64,000 nt of DNA, taken from positions 84,695,020 to 84,759,019 of the forward strand of contig CM070634.1 in the NCBI GenBank assembly GCA_036346255.1. The letters are read 5' to 3'. This DNA comes from Ampelocalamus luodianensis (lineage: Eukaryota; Streptophyta; Magnoliopsida; Poales; Poaceae). Position 1 is the first letter of the stretch; each line of letters opens with the position of its first letter. Shown here piece after piece: positions 46,233 through 58,438 of this stretch. The translations under genes and the position numbers were made by a program. A model generated the notes under the pieces. The model did not search any database. It saw only the letters and a program-made list of their open reading frames with translations, and was not told the DNA's origin.

Positions 46233-48863
46233 TGTAACACCCCAGCTCAACATTGAGCCTGGAATGCTACTAAAATTAAATTAAACTAAGCTAAACTAAG
46301 ACAAATTACAAAATCTCGACAAAACCTCCTTTGTATAGTCGCCTATACCGAGGTTCCAACAATTGATCAAGGCATTTATCAATATAATCATAATCAGGTT
46401 CAATCAAGCGTGTAGAATAATATCATAAACATAACCAAAACTTTCTATTCTCATTATTACTGATTAACTTGAAACTCAAACTATCCATAGCTTCTAACAG
46501 TAAACATAACATTTAACAATAATTTCATAATCCAATTCACTCATGCATAAGAGATAATCATAGGAATGTAATCAAATTAACACTATTCTCACAACCATAA
46601 TCGAATCATAAAACAACCATGGGTATTTCTCAATGATCTATTTATTTTTATATGAAGCTAAATGACAATTGTTTTAATGTTGTGAGGTAGTGCGTGCTTT
46701 CAATTCATCTACTCCTCCCATGCATGCAGGTCTTGCGATTGTACCTAAAACACATCAAAGCAAGAGTGAGCCCAAAGACTCAACAAGTACCAACAAGGCT
46801 AAGCAAGTTAACATTCATAGCATCAATAATCCAAGATAAACAATGCACCGAGTAAAGCCTTCATGCTCATGTGAATGCAACCAATGCAATGCACCTTTTT
46901 TTTTTTATCTTTATCTCTTTCGCATTTCTACGTGTCATGGGGTATACAACCGTCATTGTGTACCTTGCACGTGCCTCACACACAGGGACCAAAGCCTATA
47001 CACCACATGTATAGGGACCTTTGCCCATCATCCGAATGATGGGGACCTCTTTGCTCATAGCCACATTGCACCAATGTGGGGACCTCAACCCACAATACAT
47101 GACGGGGACCTCAACGAATGCATGCTTGGTCACCACGTGACCAAGCTTCAAGATGATCTCAATATGCACATGCACAACATCTATTCATCATCAATATACC
47201 AAGTACAATAACAACGGACATAAATAGAGCATAATCATACTTGGAGCATTCACCAATCTCAATATAAACATCATGCGGCAACCTTACTTCACTATCATAT
47301 ATCAAAAACATGCATGTAAGACCAAGTCTCCAACACGATTGGAACATGCAATTGCTCCATGCCCACATCTTTCATATACACGAATTTAACATGTACATAA
47401 CAACATGTATGATTTAGCAACGCTCAGGAAATATTAACCATAGCTTGCATTCATCAAGATAAAAGGAAAACTCATTACGCTAACATTCGTGCAAGGCTAC
47501 AACAAGCAATCACCACAATCATATCATACAACCGAAAATACGCTATAACCCGAATACTTGCCTCAACCGTGCAAAAACGGCGGACGCGAAGTGGGTGCTG
47601 CCCTTGGGATCTCGCTGCCACCTGGACAAGAAGATAACCCCAAACTAAGAATAACATACTGGACCAAAATCATACATCACATTACAATCGAAATCGCTAA
47701 TCTTCTTATCACGTCTAGCTTTTCTAATTTCTAGCGATCGGTCACTGCGGACAGCAGACTTCAAAAATTCATAACTTTCTGCTCAGGAGACCAAATAGGA
47801 TGATCTTGGACAATCTGAAAAGGTAATTGAAATGTCTAAATAAACTTAGTTGGGGAGACCCTCTGATTCGGCCATCTACCAGACCTACCAATCTATTTAA
47901 TCAGAGCAAATATTTCACATCGGGTTTCTGGACAGCGACAAAGAAACTATCATAACTTTCTCTACGTTCGTCCAAATTCAGTGATCTTTAGCTTTCCTGA
48001 AAGCTAAGAGGATTAGCCTCGTTTTTAGTTACGGTGAGACCCTCTGGAAACCCCTCTAACAGCATGTTTAAAACAGGTTAAGCAGACACTGTCAATTCTG
48101 CTACCCACAGAAACATCATAGCACTAAAAAAATCATAACTTTGGCTACCGAAGTCCGAATGACCTGAATCTTGTCGGCAATGAAAGATAACTACGATACC
48201 CACAACTTTCTAGGAGACACCCAGACCCAATTATGGTTCTAACCTATTCAAAACCGACAAACTTCACTGCTGCAGAATATCGACGAACTGACATCCGAAA
48301 ATTAGACAACTAGAAAACGACCCCAAAACAACAAATCGCGGGTTACCCTTGCCGAAACGAAAAGAGCACGCAGCGGGGATGATGACCACCATGCTTCCGC
48401 TGCGGATCCCTTCTTCTCCCTCTTCTTCCCTTCTCTTCTTCCCCTTCTTTCTCTTCTTTTCTCCTTCTTCTTCCTCCTTGGCGGCAGCAAGGGAGCTCCT
48501 ACTCCACCTTGGACAGCAGCAATGGCGGTGATGGGGGAGATGGAGAGGGCGCAAGGGAGGGAGGAAGGAGGTGGAGAGGTGGGGAGGGGGGAGAGGGGGC
48601 GGCCGGTTGGGAGTGGGAGGGGAGGGGAAGGGGCTAGGGTTTTGGGGGTGGGGAGCCCCCCCTTGGCCGGCCACCTAGATGGGCCTTGGCCCAGGCCCAA
48701 GTTGCCGCCAAAATGCTCTTTCCCCCCTCTAAAACTGCAGCACGACAACAGTCAAATAGTCCCTCCCGTCGTTCCGTTTGATTCTTCTCCGAATAATCGA
48801 TCTCTCCCGAAATAAAATTATTCTTCCTCGATTCAAATCTTAACTCACTTTCGGGATATTACA
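46233..48863 (-). repeat. 3' LTR of the LARD-like element
   Basis: Plus-strand ends are TGTAACACCCC and GGGATATTACA. It contains a GC-rich, CTT-rich transcribed-type segment (about 48,380-48,760) and the hairpin string at 46,995-47,146. It differs from the other LTR by scattered substitutions and short indels. Confidence 0.9.
46995..47146. repeat. Hairpin string in 3' LTR
   Basis: Perfect stem-loops with different stems: CCTATACA/TGTATAGG (46995-47015), CCCATCAT/ATGATGGG (47024-47043), CCACATT/AATGTGG (47061-47079) and GCTTGGTCAC/GTGACCAAGC (47124-47146). The first three are each followed by GGGACCT or GGGGACCT. A further unit at 47,089-47,106 has lost its pairing. Confidence 0.85.
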
Positions 48864-51800
48864 TTCTACCCCCCTTAACAGGATTCGACCCCGAATCTAA
48901 ACGCCAATCTTCCCGAAAGAAAACCACGACTAGAACTTAACAAATGAATACCAATGCGATCAACTCTTACTAAACTCGCTCACGTGAGACTTCAACTCTC
49001 AAGTGACCTCTCTCTCCAACAGAAGAGACCACAACCCCAGGACGTAAATCGACGTCTGTACTAACGCTCCACTCGACATTCCAGGTACACTCACCAGACA
49101 AGACTCGAGGTAAGACCTCACTCGATGGTTAACGGCGCAATCGAAACCTCAAACTCGGATCTCCTGTATTCACTCAACACCCGAACATACAAGACGTTAC
49201 GTACTCGCGCACGGACTCGAGGCGATCCTCGCGATCGCCAACTAGCGAAAACAACCCAATGTATCTTGGGTTAAACCTCCCAAAGATACCGAACCACACG
49301 ACATGCACATAGAACACGAACTCGTGTTCCACCGCTCAATTATACTCCTCACTAAAGCAAAAAATCACCTCCTTCAACGAAACACACAACAACAATACTC
49401 TTCCTAAACACACTCTTTTACCAAAGAAAGCTCAACTGAAAATGAAGAACTCTCAACGCAACCAAACGTTACCAACTCGGTACTAAAAGGAGTCAAATTC
49501 AAAATCGATGATTTATCACGAAAATCTTTCCACCTTCAATTAGAAAATTTGCAAATAAACACCACGATCGCTAAAAGAGAAACCGCTCAATTAACCAAAT
49601 CCATCATTTCTTTTATTCTTTCAACCGATAAGAATCATATATACCAAAATCGAGTCAAACTCAACTTACGAAAGATATTGGTCAACAACACAAAACTCAA
49701 ACGAGAATCGAGGAAACAATTCACTCCTTGAGGAAGTATCAAATTCTCGAGATCTCTTTTAAGAATAAAATCTCTCTCAACTTTGGAGTTTCAGTTCATC
49801 ACAAAACACACTAACTCATCTTTCTTAACTTTACATTCTCAATGTTACACTCATGTTGAAATACATCATCCACAATTCCGTATAAAGGCTCTATCGACGC
49901 CGCCAAACTTTATCTCAACAACTCCTCTATCTACATGATTAATTTGATGAGATGACTTCCAATGCATCTCAAAATAGATTACACACGCAATCACATCTCC
50001 TCAATGTTTTAGAAATAAACAACTTGGAATTCACAGCTCTCACATCATATACTTTCTCTAAAGGGCTCTATCAATGATTATCTCACTGCTCAAACCCACC
50101 CTTAATCTACCTCCTCTACACATAATCATTGGGTGCCCCAAGTCCTAGCATAAAATTGCAAAGCCCAAATTAAACTCCAAGATTCCCACAACGAACTTCT
50201 CATATAAAAGATAGGAAATCCTCAGTTAAATCAGTAAATCCCATAATTCCAACATACTCTCTCCTTAACATCATCATGAAAATATTTTCTGACCGGTTTA
50301 CCTTTACAAAGATTATAACCCTCGAAGGTTACTCATTTAAAGCGAATCACTCTTGACGTTACTCAATATTTTCCATTATCCCATTAATTAACTTGGCGAT
50401 TTGATTACTTTGTAACCCCACTCTCATTAAACCACATCATCAAGAATAACTTTCATAGCCTCGCAATACTACCAAATTGCGATACTCTAATAAATTGATC
50501 CAGATTTCCATACTTGCTAATTCTAATGCTCGGTCAAAAAGAACACCAAATCTTGGACTACAACTTGTTATAGGTCCTACTAGTTGCGACAACGAAATCA
50601 TAGCTCCAAAGACAAATATTCTTTTCAACTCAATTCCTCTCCAAGGATTATTCCAATAAATCGATTTATTACTCCAAGCCTCTCAGACGACTTGACACCT
50701 AAGGGTTCATCAAACCATCTACTAGGCCACCACTATCTAGATGCCAAGACACCACCTACGAGACTTTACAATACAGATCGGTTAACCCTTTCTTAGAAGA
50801 AGAGGCAAATAGAAATAAGTTTCAGCTCAAAAGAAAACGTTACTACTTACAGTAGTTACAAGATCAAGAGAAACAATCGAGATAAAGCGTTTCTCGAAAA
50901 CCAAAAGATATGATCAAAGTTGAGGCGCACGTCCCACAATCGAGAATATCAAACCTCGACGAGAATAAAACATCGCTTTTAGAATTCGGGAAAACTCTTA
51001 TGGGCAAGAACAAAAGTTTTAGACAAACTTCAATATTCTGCAAGTTATGAAACTTTACTTAAATCTCAAATACTTCCACTTTACTCGATTTTCGTTGGTT
51101 ATAGCATCACCATGGCATTTCCGACAAAGAGTAATTGAAGATCACAACACCTATTCCACTTAGGAACTAATAAAACCTCTCAACACGTCACTTTGCTCTA
51201 AACAAATTCAGCTATCACATCAACATGAGGTCTGAAAGATCACAAATGCGAACTAGAAACATATTCAATTAATTAACATCTCGGCGATCCGGTCCTTTAT
51301 ACAAAACATTCAATATTATCATTATAATCCCTTACTGACAATCACACTAGTAATGTAACAATACACTCTTAGCGAGACTCGTCATAGCCTCTTATCCCAT
51401 CATAAATTTCTCCAAAGGAAACACAAGCCACAAGGTTGAAACAAACCTATTTTAACTAGTTCATACTATCAAATGATACTTTCGCAAAGCACACTATCAG
51501 AGGCCACTTACTCAATCACCCACTCAACCATTAGTGTTACTCACACCCGCTCCAACTGTCATTAACAATTGTCAATTGTATGAATCATGTATACAAATAG
51601 GGTCCTACTTCTGTTTGTAGTCGCGTAACCATCTGTAAACACAAAGTCAACATTTAATAATCTCATCGCTTTATAAATATGAGTTTCACAACATGCTACC
51701 TCAACGTTCGTCTAATCTAATATACATGTTTTTAATCTAGCAATTTTGTATGATCATCAAGTAACTAGGTTACGAAAATTTCCAATCTGATATCCTCTAA

Positions 51801-52789
51801 AGCATCGTTCAAACACATTCTTAACATAACCATCACTAATGGGTAAGCTAATCCATAGAGATACATTACTCCATGCTATCCAATAAATCTACACGATTCC
51901 ACAATCCTAACAATCGGACCAATTCATCAAAATACCACACCTCTTAACAACTCCATTGATTCCAACTAAATATTGTCATACTCATAGTCATAACTCATCA
52001 AGAACCACTAAAGGACAACCTCCACTTATTCAACTTTCTTTGATAAGGACCTTAGTTAAGATCGATCATGCACAAACTGCGAACTTAACTTGAAACTCAT
52101 AACACAACCATTAATATTCAACGCTCAAAATACCCAAAAGAGATACGTTGAGTCAAAGCCTTCATGAACTAAAGGACTTACAAAAGAAACTTTCATTAAC
52201 CAAAACATCAAGCTTAATAAAATAGGTCAAGCTTTCCAATAAGAAAAACAAAACTCCCTACAAAAGTCAATCTTGACAATTAGCAAAATTCACCAATCGC
52301 GTGAATAACTCAACGGTACTGGAAAAACAATAACGATTTACTGGGCAAATTAAGCCAAAGGAAACACACCAAACATTTCAAAGAAACCCAACAATCGCAA
52401 CCGGTTAAGAGTTGACCAAATTCAAATTCAGGAAGAGAGCAACTCTTCTAAAGATTCTCGCCATCGACACTGCACTAAGATATCCGGTAGCACTTCTCTA
52501 TACCCACTCCACGAACGGTGGTGTAACACAGTAAAGCCTGAGGTCACAACCACGACCTTAACCTCTCAACAACGACTAATCCCACTCATAATAATCATAA
52601 TAATTAATTAATAAGCACCAAACTCAATTCATATCAGCAATAATCAAAACGATATAACGGAACGTAAATGCAAAGATTGACCCATCCCCAACCTCATCGT
52701 GCTCGGTGTGTCAAACTTTAAGTTGATTAACATTAGCAATTTTTTTATATATCTAGTCACCACGGACCTCTGACCGCTCGATACTCAAT
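48864..52789 (-). mobile_element. Non-coding internal domain of the LARD-like element
   Basis: 3.9 kb between the LTRs. The longest open frames are about 60-70 codons and none shows gag, protease, reverse transcriptase, RNase H or integrase motifs. A polypurine tract sits at the left edge and a degenerate primer-binding site at the right edge, so the sequences needed in cis for reverse transcription are recognisable while protein-coding sequence is not. Confidence 0.75.
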
Positions 52790-55425
52790 CAGAACACCCC
52801 ACTCAACATTGAGCACGGAATGCTACTAAAATTAAATTAAACTAAACTAAACTAAGACAAATTACAAAATCTCGACAAAACCTCCTTTGTATAGTCGCCT
52901 ATACCGAGGTTCCAACAATTGATCAAGGCATTTATCAATATAATCATAATCGAGTTCAATCAAGCGTGTAGAATAATATCATAAACATAACCAAAACTTT
53001 CTATTCTCATTATTACGATTAACTCAAACTCAAACTATCCATAGCTTCTAACGAGTAAACATAACATTTAACAATAATTTCATAATCCAATTCACTCATG
53101 CATAAGAGATAATCATAGGAATGTAATCAAATTAACACTATTCTCACAACCATAATCGAATCATAAAACAACCATGGGTATTTCTCAGTGATCTATTTAT
53201 TCTTATATGAAGCTAAATGACAATTGTTTTAATGTTGTGAGGTAGTGCGTGCTTTCCAATTCATCTACTCCCTCCCATGCATGCCAGTCTTGCGATTGTA
53301 CCTAAAACACATCAAAGCAAGAGTGAGCCCAAAGACTCAACAAGTACCAACAAGGCTAAGCAAGTTAACATTCATAGCATCAATAATCCAAGATAAACAA
53401 TGCACGAGTAAAGCCTTCATGCTCATGTGAATGCAACCAATGCAATGCACCTTTTTTATCTTTATCTCTTTTCGCATTTTACCGTGTCATGCGGTATACA
53501 ACCGTCATTGTGTGTTGCTTGCACGCCCTCGGCACAGGGGACCAAAAGCCTATACACCACATGTATAGGGACCTTTGCCCATCATCCGAATGATGGGGAC
53601 CTCTTTGCTCATAGCCCACATTGCACCAATGTGGGGACCTCAACCGTCAATACATGACGGGGACCTCAACGAATGCATGCTTGGTCACCACGTGACCAAG
53701 CTTCAGCATGATCTCAATATGCACATGCACAACATCTATTCATCATCAATATACCAAGTACAATAACAACGGACATAAATAGAGCATAATCATACTTGGA
53801 GCATTCACCAATCTCAATATAAACATCATGCCAGCAACCTTACTTCACTATCATATATCAAAAACATGCATGTAAGACCAAGTCTCCAACACGATTGGAA
53901 CATGCAATTGCTCCATGCCCACGTCTTTCATATACACGAATTTAACATGTACATAACAACATGTATGATTTAGCAACGCTCAAGGGAAATATTAACCATA
54001 GCTTGCATTCATCAAGATAAAAGGAAAACTCATTACGCTAACATTCGTGCAAGGCTACAACAAGCAATCACCACAATCATATCATACAACCGAAAATACG
54101 CTATAACCCGAATACTTGCCTCAACCGTGCGAAAGCGGACGCTAAGTGGGTGCTGCCCTTGGGATCTCGCTGCCACCTGGACAAGAAGATAACCCCAAAC
54201 TAAGAATAACATACTGGACCAAAATCATACATCACATTACAATCGAAATCGCTAATCTTCTTATCACGTCTAGCTTTTCTAATTTCTAGCGATCGGTCAC
54301 TGCGGACAGCAGACTTCAAAATTCATAACTTTCTGCTCAGGAGTCCAAATAGGATGATCTTGGACAATCTGAAAAGGTAATTGAAATGTCTAAATAAACT
54401 TAGTTGGGGAGACCCTCTGATTCGGCCATCTACCAGACCTACCAATCTATTTAATCAGAGCAAATATTTCACGTCGGGTTTCTGGACAGCGACAAACAAA
54501 CTATCATAACTTTCTCGTTCGTCTAAATTCAGTGATCTTTAGCTTTCCTGAAAGCTAAGAGGATTAACCTCGTTTTCGTTATGGTGAGACCCTCTGGAAA
54601 CCCCTCTAACAGCATGTTTAAAACAGGTTAAGCAGACACTGTCAATTCTGCTACCCACAAAACATCATAGCACTAAAAAAATCATAACTTTGGCTACCGA
54701 AGTCCGAATGACCTGAATCTTGTCGGCAATGAAAGATAACTACGATACCCACAACTTTCTAGGAGACACCCAGACCCAATTATGGTTCTAACCTATTCAA
54801 AACCGACAAACTTCACTGCTGCAGAATATCGACGAACTGACATCCGAAAATTAGACAACTAGAAAACGACCCCAAAACAACAAATCGCGGGTTACCCTTG
54901 CCGAAACGAAAAGAGCACGCAGCGGGATGATGACCACCATGCTTCAGCTGCGGATGCCTTCTTCTCCCTCTTCTTCCCTTCTCTTCTTCCCTTCTTTCTC
55001 TTCTTTTCTCCTTCTTCTTCCTCCTTGGCGGTGCAAAGGGAGCTCCTTCTCCACCTTGGACAGCAGCAATGGAGGTGATGGGAGATGGAGAGGGCGCAAG
55101 GGAGAGGAGGAAGGGAGGTGGAGAGGTGGGAGGGGGAGAGGGGGCGGCCGGTTGGGAGTGGGAGGGGGAAAGGGGGAGGGGAGGGGAAGGGGCTAGGGTT
55201 TTGGGGAAGGGGAGCCCCCCCCTTGGCCGGCCACCTAGATGGGCCTTGGCCCAGGCCCAAGTTGCCGCCAAAATGCTCTTTCCCCCCTCTAAAACTGCAG
55301 CACTGACAACAGTCCAAATAGTCCCTCCCGTCGTTCCGTTTGATTCTTCTCCGAATAATCGATCTCTCCCGAAATAAAATTATTCTTCCTCGATTCAAAT
55401 CTTAACTCACTTTCGGGATATTACA
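52790..55425 (-). repeat. 5' LTR of the LARD-like element
   Basis: Matches 46233-48863 throughout. The inner terminus is altered: CAGAACACCCC replaces TGTAACACCCC. The outer end ...ATTACA abuts the TAATT target duplication. Confidence 0.9.
53549..53701. repeat. Hairpin string in 5' LTR
   Basis: Five consecutive perfect stem-loops: CCTATACA/TGTATAGG (53549-53569), CCCATCAT/ATGATGGG (53578-53597), CCCACATT/AATGTGGG (53615-53635), CCGTCA/TGACGG (53644-53660) and GCTTGGTCAC/GTGACCAAGC (53679-53701). The stems are unrelated in sequence. The first four run straight into the shared linker G(G)GGACCT. Confidence 0.9.
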
Positions 55426-55792
55426 TAATTGATGCCATCAAGTTTGTATGCAAGTTCATTTGCACCGAAAATATGACATGGATGCAGTCGTTTGCAAAGC
55501 TAACGTGGCTAAAAATTTGTGATCTGCTTATCACACATTTTCTCTCCGAGGTATGCTTGTTGCTTATTTATTTGAAATAAAAATGCTCGAGAACTACTTG
55601 ATTTTATGTGTTTCTTCTTGTGAGCAGCCCTTTAGCTGATACAAAGCCTATATCTATTTAAATAATAAAAGGTGTTTGTGGTTTGCGAATAAAATCGCTA
55701 CTTGTTCATAATGCTAGGCAAAATAGGACGCATCTTAACTTTCGTAAGTTTTTCATGGGACATCAAATTTTTTGCTTGAACATACTAGAATT

Positions 55793-57064
55793 TATGCTCG
55801 GAAGCACTGACACGTCTGAAATGTGTCGAGTCCGTATCGGACACGGACATGGCTCTGACACGTATTGGTGGTGTGTCGGAAATTACAGCCGCGAAAAAAA
55901 ACAAATTTAAATTCGGACACATGTAGGACATGTATCAGACACTTGGCCCCATTCAATTCGGCCCAAAACAGTAGCCAGTCCATTCCCATAACCTGTTAAC
56001 CTAGCCGAGGGGAGCTCTGGCCGAGTTGAGTTGCCTGCAGAGCTCCCCTTCGACGCCGCCTCTAGCCCAAGCCCCGAGCGGGCGCGCGTTGCTCGCCGAT
56101 CGACGATCGCCACAAATCCTGGCGGCGACGACGTCCAGCGGCGGCCCTCTCCCTCCGGACGTTCCGCTTTGGTTCTCCCCTTCGAAGCCGCCTGCAGCCC
56201 TGACGCCACCCTCCTCCCTGCTTCGTCGCTAGCTCCGGTCGTCCCCTGCTTCGTTGCTAGCTCCCCTTCTCCCAGTCGCCTTCGACGCCTTCTGTCGGGA
56301 ACGACTCCCCTTCAACACCACCCCCGATTCCCCTTCTCCCGGTCGCCTACTTCGTCACCAGCTCCAGCCGCCCCCTGCTACATCACCAGCCCCGATTCCC
56401 CTTCCCCCGTTGCCGATTTGGACTTACTTCGGTGAGTTGTTTGTTCTCCTCTTGAAGATACGCTGCTATTGTTGTCTGTTGATGTCATGCCGTTGCTTGA
56501 CTGCTTATGCATACTGCATAGTATCACTTAACAAGTTATCACTCCATAATCAAGACTGCACAAGATATCACCAATACCTCTGTGTAATTCCACGGAAGCA
56601 TATCGCCATTTTTTTTGCTTCGTTTCAAGCTTGAAGTGCCTTAGTTCAGTTTCCACATCTTCCTGCAAATGAGATGATGCCCACAAGACATCTATATATA
56701 TTTGATAATAATAATAATAGTAATAATAGTTCTGTACTTAGGTGTTTGCTGTTGTATTGTATTTGTTGCATTGTTACTTACATTTACTTATCAAGTTTTA
56801 TCCTTTCACAAGTTAAAGGAATTCTGAATTTCTTTTATTAATATGAACTTATGCTTTATAAAGAACTGAAAAGACCAAGAGCTGAGGATCATCTTTGAGG
56901 TACATATTCCTAACATTTTACACTTTCTGTTTGATAAACACATAGAAAAGCATTCAATAATACATATGCATATTATATAGCCGTGTCCCCGTGTCGCCAT
57001 TTTTTAGAAAATAGAGAATCCTGTGTCCGATACGTATCGTGTCCGACATGCGTGCCCGTGCATC
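55793..57064. mobile_element. Mutator-type insertion in copy B, with gene-like GC-rich interior
   Basis: Comparison with uninterrupted copy A gives the empty site directly. The target CTAGAATTT(AT) is duplicated at 55784 and 57065 (9-11 bp). The ends ATGCTCGGAAGCAC and (inverted) GATGCACGGGCAC are weak inverted repeats, followed by tandem GTGTCGGACACG-like palindromic motifs on both sides. The interior has a GC-rich block (55,980-56,430) ending at a donor-like CGGTGAGTTG, as in the first exon of a captured gene. The source is unknown. Confidence 0.65.
56707..56731. repeat. (ATA/TAA)n microsatellite
   Basis: A short imperfect trinucleotide run (ataataataataatag...) inside the transposon at 55793-57064. 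Confidence 0.8.
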
Positions 57065-57572
57065 CTAGAATTTATTTGCAAATGTAGTTTTTCCATTCCC
57101 TCTTTGTTTTAGAGCCGATTGATCTGGTAATTTTTCCTTATGCTACATCAACTATGCTTCGATTTATGGACTTTTATGACTTATGATTGAATTAATTTGT
57201 AGAAAATGCCCTTCGCGTACTTTTAGAAACAAAATTTAATACCGATGGAATGTTACCTCATCAGCACAGTTTATTAGTTGCATTATGTCTACCATCCTTG
57301 CTTCTACTTGTATCCTAGTATATTAGCTGTGAATTAAGGGAATCTTAGCGGTATTTCAAGGGAACGAAGGCTCTTCTTATGCACGTATATATTAAGGAAA
57401 TGTTACTTCAACACCACATCTCATCTTTGAACTTGTATCCTAGTATATTAGTATATAACCAGGTCTATCCAACATTACAACTTAGTCTCCCCTGATGATA
57501 GGAAAAGAAAACAAATTTAAAGGTAGGGAACACCTGAGCAACATGAGGAAGGCATCTTGGACTTGACAATAT

Positions 57573-57869
57573 TCGTTTCACCCCAGGAGTTGGGATCAAT
57601 ATCTCACCTGCATGTGCCGCATCAACAAGATCAGAATGTGCAGATGCCATACTATGCAATATATACAATTAAGCATTCCCAATCTGTAAACATAAGTACA
57701 TTCTACATGAGTCAAAGACACTACAAAAATAAACATTCTCGAAAAACAAATTTGTGCTGGCAAGGTGTGTGCATGTGCTTGTGTGTGTGATCCAACCTGC
57801 ATATTCAATACCTAAGTAGGAGTAAGAACAGGTACTCTAATAGACAGTTCCCAACGCACAAATGAAGTG
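57573..57869. other. Short unassigned spacer
   Basis: Sequence between duplication copy B and the truncated copia leader. No feature is recognised. Confidence 0.35.
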
Positions 57870-58438
57870 GTTGTTGAGAATAAGAGCATTTTTCGAATTA
57901 CTTTAATCCAGAAATATAGTAGATAAAACATGATGAATATTCTAGCCACTTTCACAAAGCAAGTAAGCAAGAACACTATAGACATACTAATATCCAGAAG
58001 AACAGAAACGAGCATATCTATCACAGTGTTCAAGGTAACAACTAGTAATATTACTAACCAAGCAATACATATGAAATAGACATACCCGGATCCAGTGGAA
58101 GGAGCAGCAGTAGTGGAAGAAGAAGCGGCAGCAGGAGTCTTTGTGAGATCGTCGTTTGTCATGACGTAGTGGTAAGTAGTCGTGCAGTGGACGTCGTGGT
58201 AGTAGTCGCATTGCGGGCGTAGGCGTAGAGTCGAATGGAGAGGAAGCGGCGCGATCGCGAGAACGCTCCCAAAAACCTTATTCGCCCTTGCTCGTGCAAG
58301 CCTTCAGGACGAGGGTTCGAGGCCTGCTCTCGGCGCGCGACAAGACATGCGCCTCGCGGGATGGAGATCGCCGGACAAAGAACAAAATCAAGAAGCGTGG
58401 TGTCTTTCGTGGAGAGAATTGGAGAACCCCACTGCTTC
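57870..58438 (-). mobile_element. Truncated copia leader and gag exon 1 (second internal region)
   Basis: This block repeats 63,435-64,000 almost base for base in the same orientation. On the minus strand it reads leader, then ATGACAAACGACGATC (start of gag, 58,161), then the intron-like start GTATGTCTATTTC, and breaks off at 57,870. It lies on the far side of the LTR at 58,439-59,026 from the main element. The LTR therefore has internal sequence on both sides. Confidence 0.8.

Larger units (their letters stand above)
46233..55425 (-). mobile_element. LARD-like gypsy-derived LTR element, 9.2 kb
   Basis: A complete LTR element with a perfect 5-bp TSD TAATT (46228-46232 and 55426-55430). LTRs of 2631 and 2636 bp flank a 3926-bp internal region. 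Orientation is minus: a polypurine tract (TTAAGGGGGGTAGAA, about 48,864-48,878) precedes TGTAATATCCCG, and a damaged tRNA-Met-like primer site lies next to the other LTR (52,774-52,789). No open frame in the internal region exceeds about 70 codons and no gag or pol motif is readable. It therefore fits a large retrotransposon derivative that depends on a partner for its proteins. The purine tract and adjacent ttcgggGtcgaa motif resemble Tekay/Del-type chromoviruses, which I offer as inference. Confidence 0.88.
55584..57572. repeat. Local duplication, copy B, interrupted
   Basis: Homologous to 45356-46079 in two blocks, 55584-55792 and 57065-57572, split by a 1.27-kb transposon. Subtracting the LTR element and its TSD, only about 0.3 kb separates copies A and B, so this is a near-tandem duplication. 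Confidence 0.8.

Noticed and set aside
46970..47150. A CRISPR-like array at the hairpin string
   Set aside because: The units do not share a repeat of useful length, only a short GGGGACCT linker, and the locus is inside a plant LTR.
48264..48748. Long proline/serine/glycine-rich ORFs, repeated at 54,813-55,398
   Set aside because: They lie in the GC-rich part of the two LTRs of the LARD-like element and arise from composition, with open frames on both strands.
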